Positions 1-8,485 of a stretch of 64,000 nucleotides of DNA are shown one piece after another. The first letter of the stretch is position 1; each line of letters starts with the position of its first letter. The stretch covers positions 1 through 64,000 of the forward strand of contig JAZRXH010000105.1 in assembly GCA_045600125.1 (NCBI GenBank), given 5' to 3'. This DNA is from SIG622 sp045600125. Lineage in GTDB: Bacteria > Bacillota > Clostridia > Oscillospirales > CAG-382. The notes beneath the pieces were generated by a model, which was not told the origin of the DNA, searched no databases, and worked only from the letters and a program-made list of their open reading frames with translations. The translations under genes and the position numbers were made by a program.

Positions 1-7
1 TTGTCCC

Positions 8-38
8 GTTTGACCGCCATATATGCGAGCGGTCAAAC
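8..38. repeat. Inverted repeat, 10-bp perfect stem
   Basis: GTTTGACCGC at 8-17 is exactly complementary to GCGGTCAAAC at 29-38 around an 11-nt loop. No T tract follows, so it is a weak terminator candidate for a gene left of the window, or an operator for the tRNA promoter region. Nothing else is visible before the tRNA. Confidence 0.5.
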
Positions 39-64
39 TCATCTCTTCACTATTCACTTATTCT

Positions 65-138
65 CGGGGTGTGGCTCAGTTTGGTAGAGCGCTTGGTTCG
101 GGACCAAGAGGTCGCTGGTTCGAATCCAGTCACTCCGA
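65..138 (+). tRNA. tRNA-Pro (anticodon CGG)
   Basis: The 74-nt stretch folds as a complete cloverleaf. The acceptor stem pairs 65-71 with 131-137 (one G-T pair). The anticodon stem 92-96/104-108 encloses loop TTCGGGA, giving anticodon CGG at 99-101, which reads CCG proline codons. A 5-nt variable loop and a T arm with loop TTCGAAT follow. The discriminator is A138. CCA is not encoded and would be added by the CCA-adding enzyme. Confidence 0.95.
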
Positions 139-255
139 CTCGCGGAAAGTCCTTGAAATCGCAGGGTTTCGGGGGCTTTTCTTTTTGGCTTCCGGGGGCT
201 TCACAGAATAATGGAAGAGCCGGGTGCATTTTCAGTTTCCCACAGAAAAAACAAA

Positions 256-293
256 AAAGAGAAGAAAGGCTCCGGTCTGCCTTTCTTCTCTTT
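256..293 (+). terminator. Rho-independent terminator after tRNA-Pro
   Basis: A perfect 15-bp stem (256-270 with 279-293) closes an 8-nt loop. The 3' arm ends in CTCTTTATTT, giving a U-rich tail on the plus strand, and the 5' flank is A-rich, so it could also stop minus-strand transcripts. It lies 118 nt downstream of the tRNA with no gene between. Confidence 0.75.
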
Positions 294-300
294 ATTTCAT

Positions 301-597
301 TCAATGATCATTATAGGTCACCGTTCCGGGAAACCTTGCACAGAAGCGGGATAGCTGTCCTTTAACGCTTTTCCTTTCACGAGAAAAGCAGCAAGGTAAA
401 CATGATAAGGCAGGAAGCAGAATACGTGCGTTAAAGTTATACGCAAGGATCGACAACGCCCCGCAAAAGACGGTGCAGACGCCGTACTTCAAGGCAGTAT
501 ACTGCTATTTACCAAGCGGAAGCACCGTGTATAGAAAAAATGCGGCGCAAAAGACGAGCGCCATCACCACAACGATACGCAGATAAGTTGAACGCAC
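301..597 (-). pseudogene. Possible remnant of a small membrane protein, interrupted by a stop
   Basis: The 139-634 gap has no convincing intact gene. On the minus strand one frame reads through two hydrophobic stretches, roughly LRIVVVMALVFCAAFFLYTV and KYGVCTVFCGALSILAY, each long enough to span a membrane. They are separated by a single in-frame TAG at 505-507. No good ribosome binding site precedes the first stretch. This could be a decayed gene with one nonsense mutation, or chance hydrophobicity. The product is not recognised. Confidence 0.2.
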
Positions 598-603
598 GGT
601 TCG

Positions 604-624
604 GCATTGCACATTGCGCATTGC
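604..624. repeat. Heptamer tandem repeat, 3 copies
   Basis: Three consecutive 7-bp units, GCATTGC, ACATTGC and GCATTGC, lie immediately beyond the stop codon of the aldo/keto reductase. Two other heptamer triplets of different sequence occur near 8.5 kb. Confidence 0.7.
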
Positions 625-634
625 GAGTTCCGCA

Positions 635-1501
635 TTATTTGTAATTCTCTGCCGGCGCATCCTCCGGGAAGAATCCGGAAACGCCGAGGTTTTCAATGGC
701 GAAGATGGCTTTCATGTCCTCTTTTGATATTTCAAAATCAAAGATGCCGGTATTTTCCTTCATGCGCTCTGTATGCACCGACTTTGACAGCGGCAGCACG
801 TCGTTCTGCAGGGCGAAGCGCAGGCAGAGCTGTGCTGTGCTCTTTTTGTATTTTGCAGCGATATTCTTCAGTCTTTCATCTCCGAGAACCGCACCGCAGC
901 CGAGAGGACTCCAAGCCTCGACGAGCATTCCGCACTTCCTCGAATACTCCACGTTGTCCCATTGGGTATAGCCCGGATGGAACTCGATCTGATTGACGCA
1001 CGGCTTTATCTCGCAGCTTTCAAGAAGGGCGTCGATGTGCTTCTTCTGGAAATTCGACACGCCGACGGCACGGAGCTTTCCCGCCTTCACCGCTTCCTCA
1101 AAGCCCCGCCACGTATCGGCATTGACCTCTTTCCACGCAGGCGTGACCTTCTCCACGCACGGCCAGTGAATAAGATACAGATCGAGATAATCGGTACCGA
1201 GGCTCCGAAGCTGGTTATCGATCGCCTTCCTTGTCTTCTCATAGCCTCTCTCGGTGACCCAGTGCTTGGTCGTAAGGAATATCTCCTCTCTCGGAACTCC
1301 CGAGCGCCGGATGCCCTCTCCCACGCTTTCCTCGTTTCCGTAGGCAAAAGCGGTATCGATATGGCGGAAGCCGAGTGCGATGGCATCTGCCACACCTTTA
1401 GCGGCGGTCTCCCCGTCGGGAGTCTGCCACGTGCCGTAACCCATGGCAGGGATCTTTATGCCGTTTGAAAGCGTGAAGGTATCTGTGATGGATGTTTTCA
1501 T
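635..1501 (-). CDS. Aldo/keto reductase
   Basis: The 288-residue product is a cytosolic NAD(P)H-dependent (beta/alpha)8 reductase of the AKR family. It opens with LSNGIKIPAMGYGTW, followed by DTAFAYGNE (catalytic Asp and Tyr), LTTKHW (Lys) and YLIHWPC (His), the complete AKR tetrad. The length is normal for the family. ATG at 1501 was chosen because AAAGGAAAAC lies just upstream. The frame is open further 5', but that part is made of repeated Shine-Dalgarno-like sequence. It follows the glycyl radical enzyme gene by 49 nt and is probably co-transcribed with it, so it may reduce an aldehyde or ketone made by that enzyme (inference). Confidence 0.93.
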   Translation of the reverse strand: MKTSITDTFTLSNGIKIPAMGYGTWQTPDGETAAKGVADAIALGFRHIDTAFAYGNEESVGEGIRRSGVPREEIFLTTKHWVTERGYEKTRKAIDNQLRSLGTDYLDLYLIHWPCVEKVTPAWKEVNADTWRGFEEAVKAGKLRAVGVSNFQKKHIDALLESCEIKPCVNQIEFHPGYTQWDNVEYSRKCGMLVEAWSPLGCGAVLGDERLKNIAAKYKKSTAQLCLRFALQNDVLPLSKSVHTERMKENTGIFDFEISKEDMKAIFAIENLGVSGFFPEDAPAENYK

Positions 1502-1507
1502 ATCCGT

Positions 1508-1543
1508 TTTCCTTTCTGTTTTCCTTTCTGTTTCCCTTTCTGT
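1508..1543 (-). promoter_or_regulatory. Three tandem Shine-Dalgarno-like 12-mers
   Basis: On the minus strand the intergenic spacer is three copies of ACAGAAAGGRAA, each containing AAAGG. The last copy ends 6 nt before the reductase ATG and is the functional ribosome binding site by position. The extra copies could act as ribosome standby sites or simply be a slippage-expanded repeat. Confidence 0.65.
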
Positions 1544-1550
1544 TTTATTC

Positions 1551-3782
1551 TCAAAAGCTCTGTACGCTTCTTGCGATGATATTATCCTGCAGGGCGTCCG
1601 AAAGGTTGACGAAATAATCCGAGAAGCCGCCCACACGGACGATGAGATTCCTGTGCTCCTCCGGGTGCTTCTTTGCCTCGAGCAGCTCCTCCTGACTGAG
1701 AACGTTGACCGAAAGCTGCTGACCTCCGTTTGCAAAATAGGTTTTTACGAGATTCACGAAGGCTTCCCTGCCCTTTTCGGTATTGAACAGCTTTTTGTCG
1801 AATTTCAGCTGCAGCACAAACCCGCTCTTGGCAAGACGCTGATCGTATTTGAGAGCGGACTTTATCACCGCCGTGGGACCGTTCGTATCTCTTCCCGGCA
1901 CCGCTCCGATGCTGTCTGCGATAAGTCCAGAGCCCTTATGTCTGCCGCTTGCACTTGCTCCGCACGTCCCTCCGTAGCGCCCCGTGCGCTGGAAGGTACT
2001 CATTCCGCCGCCGTATATGCCTCCGACAGGGTCCCGGAAGGTGCGGTATTTTGCCATCTCGGTAAAATAGTGACGGAGGATTTCGGCGCCGAGCGTGTCC
2101 GCTTCGTCGTTGTCGTTCCCGAATTTTGCCTCGTAATTTCCGAACTCCCGGTACATCTCCTCATAGCCCTCATAATCGGCTTCGAGAGCCGTAAGGACCT
2201 CGGACATAGTGTATTTTTTCGACTCGAACACGAAGTGCCGCAGAACGGCAAGCGAGTCGGTGGTATCGGAAAGTCCCTCGGTAAGGATTTGCCCGTGGTT
2301 ATAGAGAGGTCCTCCGCTCTTGTAGTCCCTTCCCTTTTCGATACAGCCCTCGAGAAGAAGTGAACGAAGGGGGTTCGGGGCGTTCTTTGCGAAAATTTCC
2401 TGGGAACGGTTGGAAAGCTCCACGACCTTTTTCACGGCGAACTCCACCTGCTTTTTATAGGCGTCCATCAGTTCCTCAAAGCCCGAAAACTTCGAGGCGT
2501 CCCCGGTTCTGAGTCCCGCATAGCGTCCCGTATGCAGGCACTTTCCGTCAAAGAGAGCGTACTCAAGGCACTTCAGAAGGCAGGCTTCGCCGTCCTCAAG
2601 CCCCATGTGGGACTTGCCCTGAATGTCGATCTGATTACAGCCGTTCATGGCATAGAGATGCGAATCGCCCGCCGGGATACCGAGATCCTCCAGAGCCGGA
2701 CACACGACCTCATCGTTATACAGCGCCGGCATCCCGATGCCCGTTCCGATGACCTCCGCCGCCTTATAGAGCATTTTGTCGCTTGTATTGCGGTGGACGC
2801 GCATGGTAAGGTTCGGCGTGTTACAGCCCATCCTTCCGGCAATATCGAGAATTTCCATGCTCAAAGCGTTTGAGGTATCGTTCCAATTCTCATCGCTTCC
2901 GCCGATACAGAGGTTCCATGCCCTCGTTTTATAGAAGCCGCGCCAGACGCCCTCCAGCATTTCCCGCGCCTCGGCTTTGTCGGGATAGGCGTCGTAAAAT
3001 CTGCCGATATAACGGTCAAAGGTACCGGGGCTGTCCCGTCCGTCGAGAGTGAACACGAGATAGAACAGCTGCAGAGCCTCGGGAAGGTCGGTGGCTCCCT
3101 TTTTCGGGACGGTGCGAAAGGCTTTTTCGATGCGGCGGTACACCTTCGCATTTTTCGGGTCGCGCTCGGCAAGCTCTCCGGAAAGAGAGGCGAACCGCCC
3201 GGCAAGAATGTCTATTCCGTCCAGAACGGTGAGCAAAGCTTCGTAGAAGTCGTCCCGTCCTTCGTTTATCTTCCGGTACTTGGCTATTTTTTCCCGAAGC
3301 CCGTCGGTGCCGAGCTTTATCAGCATCCCGTAATCGGGATTGGAATGTCCTCCCCACGTGCCGCCCCAAAGAGTATTGTTATCGTGGAGCAGCTTTTCGT
3401 TTTCGGAGTACGTATCGGTAAATATCTTATAGGTATGGAGCGGCGCAAAAAACTCGTAGAGCCTTTGCAGGTCTTCCTTCAGCTCGGGGTGCTCCTCCGT
3501 TTCCCGGTCGAAGTTGTCTTTATTGACAAAGATTCCGTCTCCGCAGGTAAAGCGCACGCCGAGGAATTCCGCCAGAGCCTCCGGCTTTTCCACTTTCTTT
3601 TTGCAGTCGAAAAGTCCCGTGCCGGTCCTCCGGTCGATCGAAGCAAAGCCGATCTCCGGGTCGATGGACAGAGGCATATACCGGCAGAAGGCAAGCATCC
3701 CGTCGGCGATCCGACGAGCCGTATCGGTGTGCTTTGAATAATAATAGCCGCAGGCATAGGGTTCTATCTCCCAAAGAAGCAT
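1551..3782 (-). CDS. Glycyl radical enzyme (pyruvate formate-lyase superfamily), substrate unknown
   Basis: The product has 743 residues, within the family range. The C-terminal radical loop RVGGFSDYF places the radical glycine near residue 719. The thiyl-radical cysteine lies in AMNGCNQIDIQG at about residue 382. Characterised dehydratase-type members (glycerol, choline, hydroxyproline) have GCVE, with Glu as base two residues after Cys. Here the positions read C-N-Q, and it is not the Cys-Cys of true pyruvate formate-lyase. The function is therefore unassigned. ATG at 3782 is preceded by TAGGAG. No radical SAM activase lies nearby, so an activase encoded elsewhere is needed. It indicates anaerobic metabolism. 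It sits between a beta-propeller gene and an aldo/keto reductase. Confidence 0.92.
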   Translation of the reverse strand: MLLWEIEPYACGYYYSKHTDTARRIADGMLAFCRYMPLSIDPEIGFASIDRRTGTGLFDCKKKVEKPEALAEFLGVRFTCGDGIFVNKDNFDRETEEHPELKEDLQRLYEFFAPLHTYKIFTDTYSENEKLLHDNNTLWGGTWGGHSNPDYGMLIKLGTDGLREKIAKYRKINEGRDDFYEALLTVLDGIDILAGRFASLSGELAERDPKNAKVYRRIEKAFRTVPKKGATDLPEALQLFYLVFTLDGRDSPGTFDRYIGRFYDAYPDKAEAREMLEGVWRGFYKTRAWNLCIGGSDENWNDTSNALSMEILDIAGRMGCNTPNLTMRVHRNTSDKMLYKAAEVIGTGIGMPALYNDEVVCPALEDLGIPAGDSHLYAMNGCNQIDIQGKSHMGLEDGEACLLKCLEYALFDGKCLHTGRYAGLRTGDASKFSGFEELMDAYKKQVEFAVKKVVELSNRSQEIFAKNAPNPLRSLLLEGCIEKGRDYKSGGPLYNHGQILTEGLSDTTDSLAVLRHFVFESKKYTMSEVLTALEADYEGYEEMYREFGNYEAKFGNDNDEADTLGAEILRHYFTEMAKYRTFRDPVGGIYGGGMSTFQRTGRYGGTCGASASGRHKGSGLIADSIGAVPGRDTNGPTAVIKSALKYDQRLAKSGFVLQLKFDKKLFNTEKGREAFVNLVKTYFANGGQQLSVNVLSQEELLEAKKHPEEHRNLIVRVGGFSDYFVNLSDALQDNIIARSVQSF

Positions 3783-3980
3783 ATCCGTTTCTCCTATTCG
3801 TATTCTTGGCATTCAGCCGTTTGTAATGATTTCCATATAACGATTGTTTATCATTTGATTTCGTTTTTACGGCAGTTCTGCTGCCTTAAAAACACCTTCA
3901 AAGCGAGCAAATGCGAGCCCCCACACCGAGGGGAGCTTTCAAAACAACGTTTTGGAAGCGGCGATAAGCGCGGGGTTCCG

Positions 3981-4012
3981 ATTGTAAAAATCCGCCTGCG
4001 GATTCTTACAAT
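3981..4012 (-). terminator. Hairpin overlapping the beta-propeller stop codon
   Basis: ATTGTAA (3981-3987) pairs with TTACAAT (4006-4012), and AATCCGC (3989-3995) with GCGGATT (3998-4004), separated by one mismatch. The minus-strand stop codon (4006-4008) lies inside the stem. The tail is only weakly T-rich, so it may attenuate rather than fully stop transcription towards the glycyl radical enzyme gene. Confidence 0.5.
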
Positions 4013-5007
4013 TGATTTGATTCGTATTTCCCGCCGGGGTAGGAAATCGTATATTTATTGCTGTTTACAATGTCAAAGAAGCGCACGATGGCGCCGTTTC
4101 CGCTGCATCCGTACACATAGATGCTGTCGTCGCTTCCGCAGGAAATGCCCTGAATGTATCCGGTAAGTCCGAGAGAGGTAAATCCTTCTCTTGCGCAGGG
4201 CGTATTCACTACGGTATCGGTCGTCGTATCAATGACCGTGATTGAGTCGTCCATGTCATTCGAGGCGATGACGTATCGCTCGTCGCTTGTCATGGTAAGA
4301 CCGCAGGTTCCGACGCCGGTGGGGATGGTACCGATAATCTTTTTCTTTTCGATGTCGATGACCGCCACGTGGGCTCTGTTCTCGTTTCCTCTCCGGCAGG
4401 CGGTATACGCCTTTGTCTTATCGGCGTTTATCACAAGATCGTCGCTGCAATAGAGGCGTTCGTCTTTTTCGATAAAGGTCTCGCAGGCAAAACCGTTTTC
4501 GATATCAAAGGCATAGATACAGCTCTGTGTCCAGCCGGCACAGAGGTAATATTTTCCGCCTTTTGTGAAGTTTCCCTTCCCGCCGATCTCACAGCGGTAT
4601 TTGCCGTCCGGGATGACCTGAATGCGCTTTTCCACGTGTATCTTCTCCATATCGGTGATATCCGACAGAAGGATCACGCCGCCGCACTGATCGTGCAGAA
4701 GAAGGGTCTTCCGGTCGGGCAGTACGTTCGTTGCATAGAGCTTATCGAGGGGGATGAACTTTGCAACGCTTAGCTTTTCCGTGTCGATACAGTACAATCC
4801 GTCATGGCAGGCAATATACAGGTATTTTGCGTCCGGAGACGTGGCATGACAGTCGGGATGGACTCCCACCGGGATCTCCTTTACAAAATCAAGGGTATGG
4901 ACGTCATAGACGCAGACCGATTCTTTCCCGTGGGTGAATTCGTATTTTTCGTGATTTTCTTTTCCGCTCCGGTTGGGTCTGAGCGGCTCGAAATGGATGC
5001 TTTGCAT
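4006..5007 (-). CDS. YncE/YVTN-type beta-propeller protein
   Basis: The 333-residue protein is built of repeated blades: VGVHPDCHATSPDAKYLYIAC, IPTGVGTCGLTMTSDERYV and VIDTTTDTVVNTP are typical YVTN/YncE units. No signal peptide is seen after ATG 5007, which is preceded by GAAGGAGAG at good spacing, so it is predicted cytosolic, whereas many family members are secreted. Such propellers usually bind ligands or act as lactonases. No specific role can be read. A SigA promoter lies upstream, and it probably leads an operon with the glycyl radical enzyme gene, 223 nt downstream beyond a hairpin. Confidence 0.82.
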   Translation of the reverse strand: MQSIHFEPLRPNRSGKENHEKYEFTHGKESVCVYDVHTLDFVKEIPVGVHPDCHATSPDAKYLYIACHDGLYCIDTEKLSVAKFIPLDKLYATNVLPDRKTLLLHDQCGGVILLSDITDMEKIHVEKRIQVIPDGKYRCEIGGKGNFTKGGKYYLCAGWTQSCIYAFDIENGFACETFIEKDERLYCSDDLVINADKTKAYTACRRGNENRAHVAVIDIEKKKIIGTIPTGVGTCGLTMTSDERYVIASNDMDDSITVIDTTTDTVVNTPCAREGFTSLGLTGYIQGISCGSDDSIYVYGCSGNGAIVRFFDIVNSNKYTISYPGGKYESNQL

Positions 5008-5059
5008 TTTCGTTCTCTCCTTCTTGCTCCTGTTCGGAGAATTTCTTTCTTCCGGGTAA

Positions 5060-5088
5060 AATATACCATTTACGGGGAGTTCTGTCAA
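5060..5088 (-). promoter_or_regulatory. SigA-type promoter for the beta-propeller gene
   Basis: On the minus strand TTGACA (5088-5083) is followed after 17 nt by TATATT (5065-5060). The ATG is 53 nt downstream. It is back to back with a plus-strand promoter for the AraC gene. Confidence 0.7.
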
Positions 5089-5169
5089 GGCGAAGAAACG
5101 CAAAAGCTGTGCAAAATCCGTCATTCGGTGAAAAATTGCAAAAAAAACAAAAATATTTCCGTTTTCGTA

Positions 5170-5198
5170 TGGACTATTTCCGAAAAAGGTGATACAAT
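5170..5198 (+). promoter_or_regulatory. SigA-type promoter for the AraC gene
   Basis: TGGACT (5170-5175) and TACAAT (5193-5198) are separated by 17 nt. The start codon of the AraC gene is 49 nt further on. Confidence 0.55.
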
Positions 5199-5246
5199 GG
5201 GATACGATAGAGACAGAAAAAGCAGGAGAAGCAAGGAGGGAACGGC

Positions 5247-6131
5247 ATGGAAAGCGAAAACCGTCCGAAGGACGCCCGTTTTGAGAACACGCTGCCCATC
5301 ACGTCGGAAAATTCCCTGCTTGTCCATACCTACGAGCTGATGCAGCACGACGTCCCCCACTTTCACCGGAGCACCGAGATCGGCATCTGTCTTGCGGGAA
5401 GCGGAAAGAGCGAGGTCTGCGGCAAAGAAGCGCGCTTCAAAGCCGGGGACATCAGCATCGTCTTCCCCTTTCAGGTCCACCGGAACATGGCAGACCCGGG
5501 GGAAAACTGCGTATGGAAGTGGTTCTTCGCAGACGTCTGCGAGATCGCAAACATCACCGGCTGCAGCGCCTCTCTGCTCTCCGGGCTTATCGGGAGCATC
5601 CGCCTCTACGGCATTCTCGATACCGCAGCCTTTCCCGCATGCAAAGACTGCGTACAGAGCCTTATCGAAACGGTGGAAAAGAAGGGTCCGTACTGCTTTG
5701 AAAAGATCTATGCGCTTCTGACTCTCCTCTTCTCGTATCTTTCGGAGCGTTCCGCCGACTCGCCCCTTCCTCCCGCAGAGCTTCCCGGGGGCTTTGAAGC
5801 GATATCCGACATGATGAACTACGTAAACGGGAAGATAAGCGAAGGAAAACAGCCAAGCGCTCCCGAACTTTCCGCGGCGGGAAAGGTCTCCCCTTCCACC
5901 TGCACGAGGCTCTTCGACTCCTTCCTTCACATGTCGCCGAAGAAATACATCACCGGCTGTGCCGTCCGTGCGGCGCAGGGGTATCTTGCCGCCACCGGGT
6001 ACAGCATCGCCGAGATTGCCGAAATGACCGGCTTTTCCGAGATCTCCACCTTCAACCGGGCTTTCAAAAAGGTCGTCGGCACCTCGCCCGGCACCTATCG
6101 GAGCCGCTTTTCGTTCCTTCCGAAGGACTGA
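5247..6131 (+). CDS. AraC-family transcriptional regulator
   Basis: The 294-residue protein has an N-terminal cupin-like effector domain (residues about 20-90, with HFHRSTEIGICLAGSG and FKAGDISIVFPFQVHR). The C-terminal double helix-turn-helix (about 190-290) contains CAVRAAQGYLAATGYSIAEIAEMTGF and SEISTFNRAFKKVVGTSPGTYR, the AraC signature. AAGGAGGG precedes the ATG. It is divergent from the beta-propeller/glycyl radical enzyme group and lies 68 nt before an oxidoreductase gene, so it may control either side in response to a sugar (inference). Confidence 0.93.
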   Translation: MESENRPKDARFENTLPITSENSLLVHTYELMQHDVPHFHRSTEIGICLAGSGKSEVCGKEARFKAGDISIVFPFQVHRNMADPGENCVWKWFFADVCEIANITGCSASLLSGLIGSIRLYGILDTAAFPACKDCVQSLIETVEKKGPYCFEKIYALLTLLFSYLSERSADSPLPPAELPGGFEAISDMMNYVNGKISEGKQPSAPELSAAGKVSPSTCTRLFDSFLHMSPKKYITGCAVRAAQGYLAATGYSIAEIAEMTGFSEISTFNRAFKKVVGTSPGTYRSRFSFLPKD

Positions 6132-6199
6132 CCTTACGGCAAAACAAAAAGAACCGTATTTTACCAAGAACAAATAAAAAGAGAAAGGAAACAACTGCC

Positions 6200-7255
6200 A
6201 TGAAAACCTATGCCATCATCGGATGCGGACGCATCTGCAACCTCGCTCATATGCCTGCTCTCTCAAAAATCGAGGGAATCCGCATCAAGTATGCCTGCGA
6301 CCTGATCGAAGGAAAAGCCGCAGCGCTTAAAGAGAAATACCCTATGATCGAGAACGTGATCACCGACTACAAGGTCGCTCTTGCCGACCCGGAGGTGGAC
6401 ATCGTTTACGTTCTCACCCCCAACTATGCGCACTACGTAGTGACCATGGACGCTCTCCGTGCCGGAAAGGACGTATTCTGCGAGAAGCCCATCACCGTCA
6501 ACTACCCTCTTTCCCTCGAAATGAAGGAAGAAGCGGACAAGCACGGCCGTATGCTCAACATCGGCGTATGCAACCGCTACCATAAATCCGTTGAAATGAT
6601 CGAGGAGATGAACCGCAAGGGCGAGCTGGGCAGCATCTACCACGTCTACGCTTCCTTCCGTGCCTTCCGTTCCATCCCCGGACTCGGCGGCGCCTTCACC
6701 ACGAAAGCACTCTCGGGAGGCGGCGTGCTGATTGACTGGGGCGTACACTATCTCGACCTCATCCTCTATATCCTCGGCGGCGCAAAGCTGAAGAACGTGA
6801 CCTGCGACACCTACTGTGAAATGGCAAAGGACATGAAGTCCTACAAGTACGACGGCATGTGGGCGGAGGACACCGCCGACATCGAAAACGGAACCAACGA
6901 CGTGGACGACTTCGTTACCGGCTACGTGCGCACCGATAAGGCGAGCATCTCCTTCAACGGCGCCTGGGCACAGAACATCAACAAGGGCGACACCTTCATC
7001 GACTTCCTCGGCGACAGGAAGGGCATCCGTCTTACCTACTGCGGAAAGTTTGAGATCTATGACGGAGAGACTCTGAAGACCATCGCTCCCGAGTACGACA
7101 TTCCCGATATGTACCTCTGTGAGGACAAGGCGTTCCTCGAATCCTGCGAGACCAGAGTGAAGACCAAGAGCAACATCGACAACATTCTCGAGAGCGCCAA
7201 GCTCCTCGACTCGCTCTACCGCTCCGCCGAGATCAGGAAGGAAATTTCATTCTAA
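6200..7255 (+). CDS. Gfo/Idh/MocA family oxidoreductase
   Basis: The 351-residue protein has an N-terminal Rossmann fold (IIGCGRICNLAHMPAL), the family signature CEKPI at residues 94-98 and, in the C-terminal alpha/beta substrate domain, GGGVLIDWGVHYLDLILY, in which the His is the usual catalytic position. Family members oxidise or rearrange sugars and polyols with NAD(P). The exact sugar cannot be read. AGAAAGGAAACAAC precedes the ATG. It lies between the AraC regulator and a metallophosphoesterase, 21 nt from the latter, as in carbohydrate-utilisation operons. Confidence 0.92.
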   Translation: MKTYAIIGCGRICNLAHMPALSKIEGIRIKYACDLIEGKAAALKEKYPMIENVITDYKVALADPEVDIVYVLTPNYAHYVVTMDALRAGKDVFCEKPITVNYPLSLEMKEEADKHGRMLNIGVCNRYHKSVEMIEEMNRKGELGSIYHVYASFRAFRSIPGLGGAFTTKALSGGGVLIDWGVHYLDLILYILGGAKLKNVTCDTYCEMAKDMKSYKYDGMWAEDTADIENGTNDVDDFVTGYVRTDKASISFNGAWAQNINKGDTFIDFLGDRKGIRLTYCGKFEIYDGETLKTIAPEYDIPDMYLCEDKAFLESCETRVKTKSNIDNILESAKLLDSLYRSAEIRKEISF

Positions 7256-7276
7256 ATCATTTGTCAGGAGTTCACT

Positions 7277-8476
7277 ATGGAAAATTTCACCCCCGTCGTC
7301 CGCTTCGGCGTCATGTCGGACACCCATTACAGCGAAGAACACGCCTTTGTCCGTGAGCGCTTCAAAAACGCCATGGAGTTCCTTTACGCCTACAGCGAAA
7401 AGGAAGAGTACAAGAATCTCGACGCCCTCTTTGTCGTGGGCGACTTCACCGATCTGAGCCGTACCGAGCAGTTCCGGATGTTCCGGGAGGACTGCGACAG
7501 ATACGTCCGTAAAGGTACAAAGCTCGTTGTCACCATGGCAAACCACGACCTGCACTACACCGACAACGATCAGAAGCCCTTCATGGACTTTGCCGAGATC
7601 ATGCAGATGCCCTACGATCAGCACAACGTGCTCGGCGGCTATCATTTCATCTCGCTCTCCACGAACCGCGGAAAAGACGGCATCTGGCACGATAATTTCT
7701 GCGAAGCCAAGAAGCAGTACCTCCGGGAGGAGCTGAAAAAGGCGGTCGCCGACACCGGCAACAAGCCGATCTTCGTCTTCCAGCACCCGGCGATCCTGCG
7801 CACGGTATACAGCAATTTCGGCAGCTTTGACCTCATCGACGTGCTGAAGGACTACCCGCAGGTGGTCGACTTCTCGGGACACAGCCACATGCCGGTCGTC
7901 GATCCGAGAGAGATAAACCAGCGTATGTTCACCTGCCTCAGCACCGGCTCGATGTACAACACAAACGACAACTTCTTTGCAAGGTATCTGACGCCGCATC
8001 TGAAGACCGAGGATTATGCGAACATGCTTCTTGCGGAAGCGGACGCAGAAGGACGGGTAAGGGTAAAGCGTCTGGACGTTGTCGCTCTCGATTTCTTTGA
8101 GGATGACATCCTTCTGGAAGATCTCCACGACCCGTCGAAGTACAAATACACCGAGAGCCGCATCGAGACGGCGAATAAGCCTTATTTTGAGAAGGACGCC
8201 AAAATATCCGCCGAAAAGAGCGAAAAGGGCGTTCTCCTCGCCTTTGACAGTGCGAAGGTGGAAGGCGGAAGAGTCAAGGAATACTGCGTAAGAGGTCTTG
8301 ACAGAAACGGCACGGTGATCTATCAGCGGGACTTCGTTTCCGACTACGCCGCTCTGCACATGAGTCCCACCCAGAGCATCCTTCTTCCGGATCTTCCCGA
8401 AGAGGTGACACGCTTTGCGGTTTACGCCATGGGATACTGGGACAGGTATTCCGACGGCATTGAGTGCAAACTCTGA
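7277..8476 (+). CDS. Calcineurin-like metallophosphoesterase
   Basis: The 399-residue cytosolic protein has the full metallophosphoesterase motif set: SDTH (residues 14-17), GDFTD (55-59), ANHD (88-91), FQH (H170) and SGHSH (200-204), which bind two metal ions. The C-terminal third (about 230-399) is an additional beta-rich region not needed for catalysis and may be a substrate or protein-binding module. AGGAG lies before the ATG. Its position after a Gfo/Idh/MocA gene suggests a sugar-phosphate or cyclic phosphodiester substrate, which is inference only. Confidence 0.9.
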   Translation: MENFTPVVRFGVMSDTHYSEEHAFVRERFKNAMEFLYAYSEKEEYKNLDALFVVGDFTDLSRTEQFRMFREDCDRYVRKGTKLVVTMANHDLHYTDNDQKPFMDFAEIMQMPYDQHNVLGGYHFISLSTNRGKDGIWHDNFCEAKKQYLREELKKAVADTGNKPIFVFQHPAILRTVYSNFGSFDLIDVLKDYPQVVDFSGHSHMPVVDPREINQRMFTCLSTGSMYNTNDNFFARYLTPHLKTEDYANMLLAEADAEGRVRVKRLDVVALDFFEDDILLEDLHDPSKYKYTESRIETANKPYFEKDAKISAEKSEKGVLLAFDSAKVEGGRVKEYCVRGLDRNGTVIYQRDFVSDYAALHMSPTQSILLPDLPEEVTRFAVYAMGYWDRYSDGIECKL

Positions 8477-8485
8477 GGACAGTTT

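Noticed and set aside
1508..1543. The 12-bp repeats as a coding extension of the aldo/keto reductase
   Set aside because: The frame is open, but the resulting KTERETERKTERKTD stretch is not part of the family and the repeats contain the ribosome binding site.
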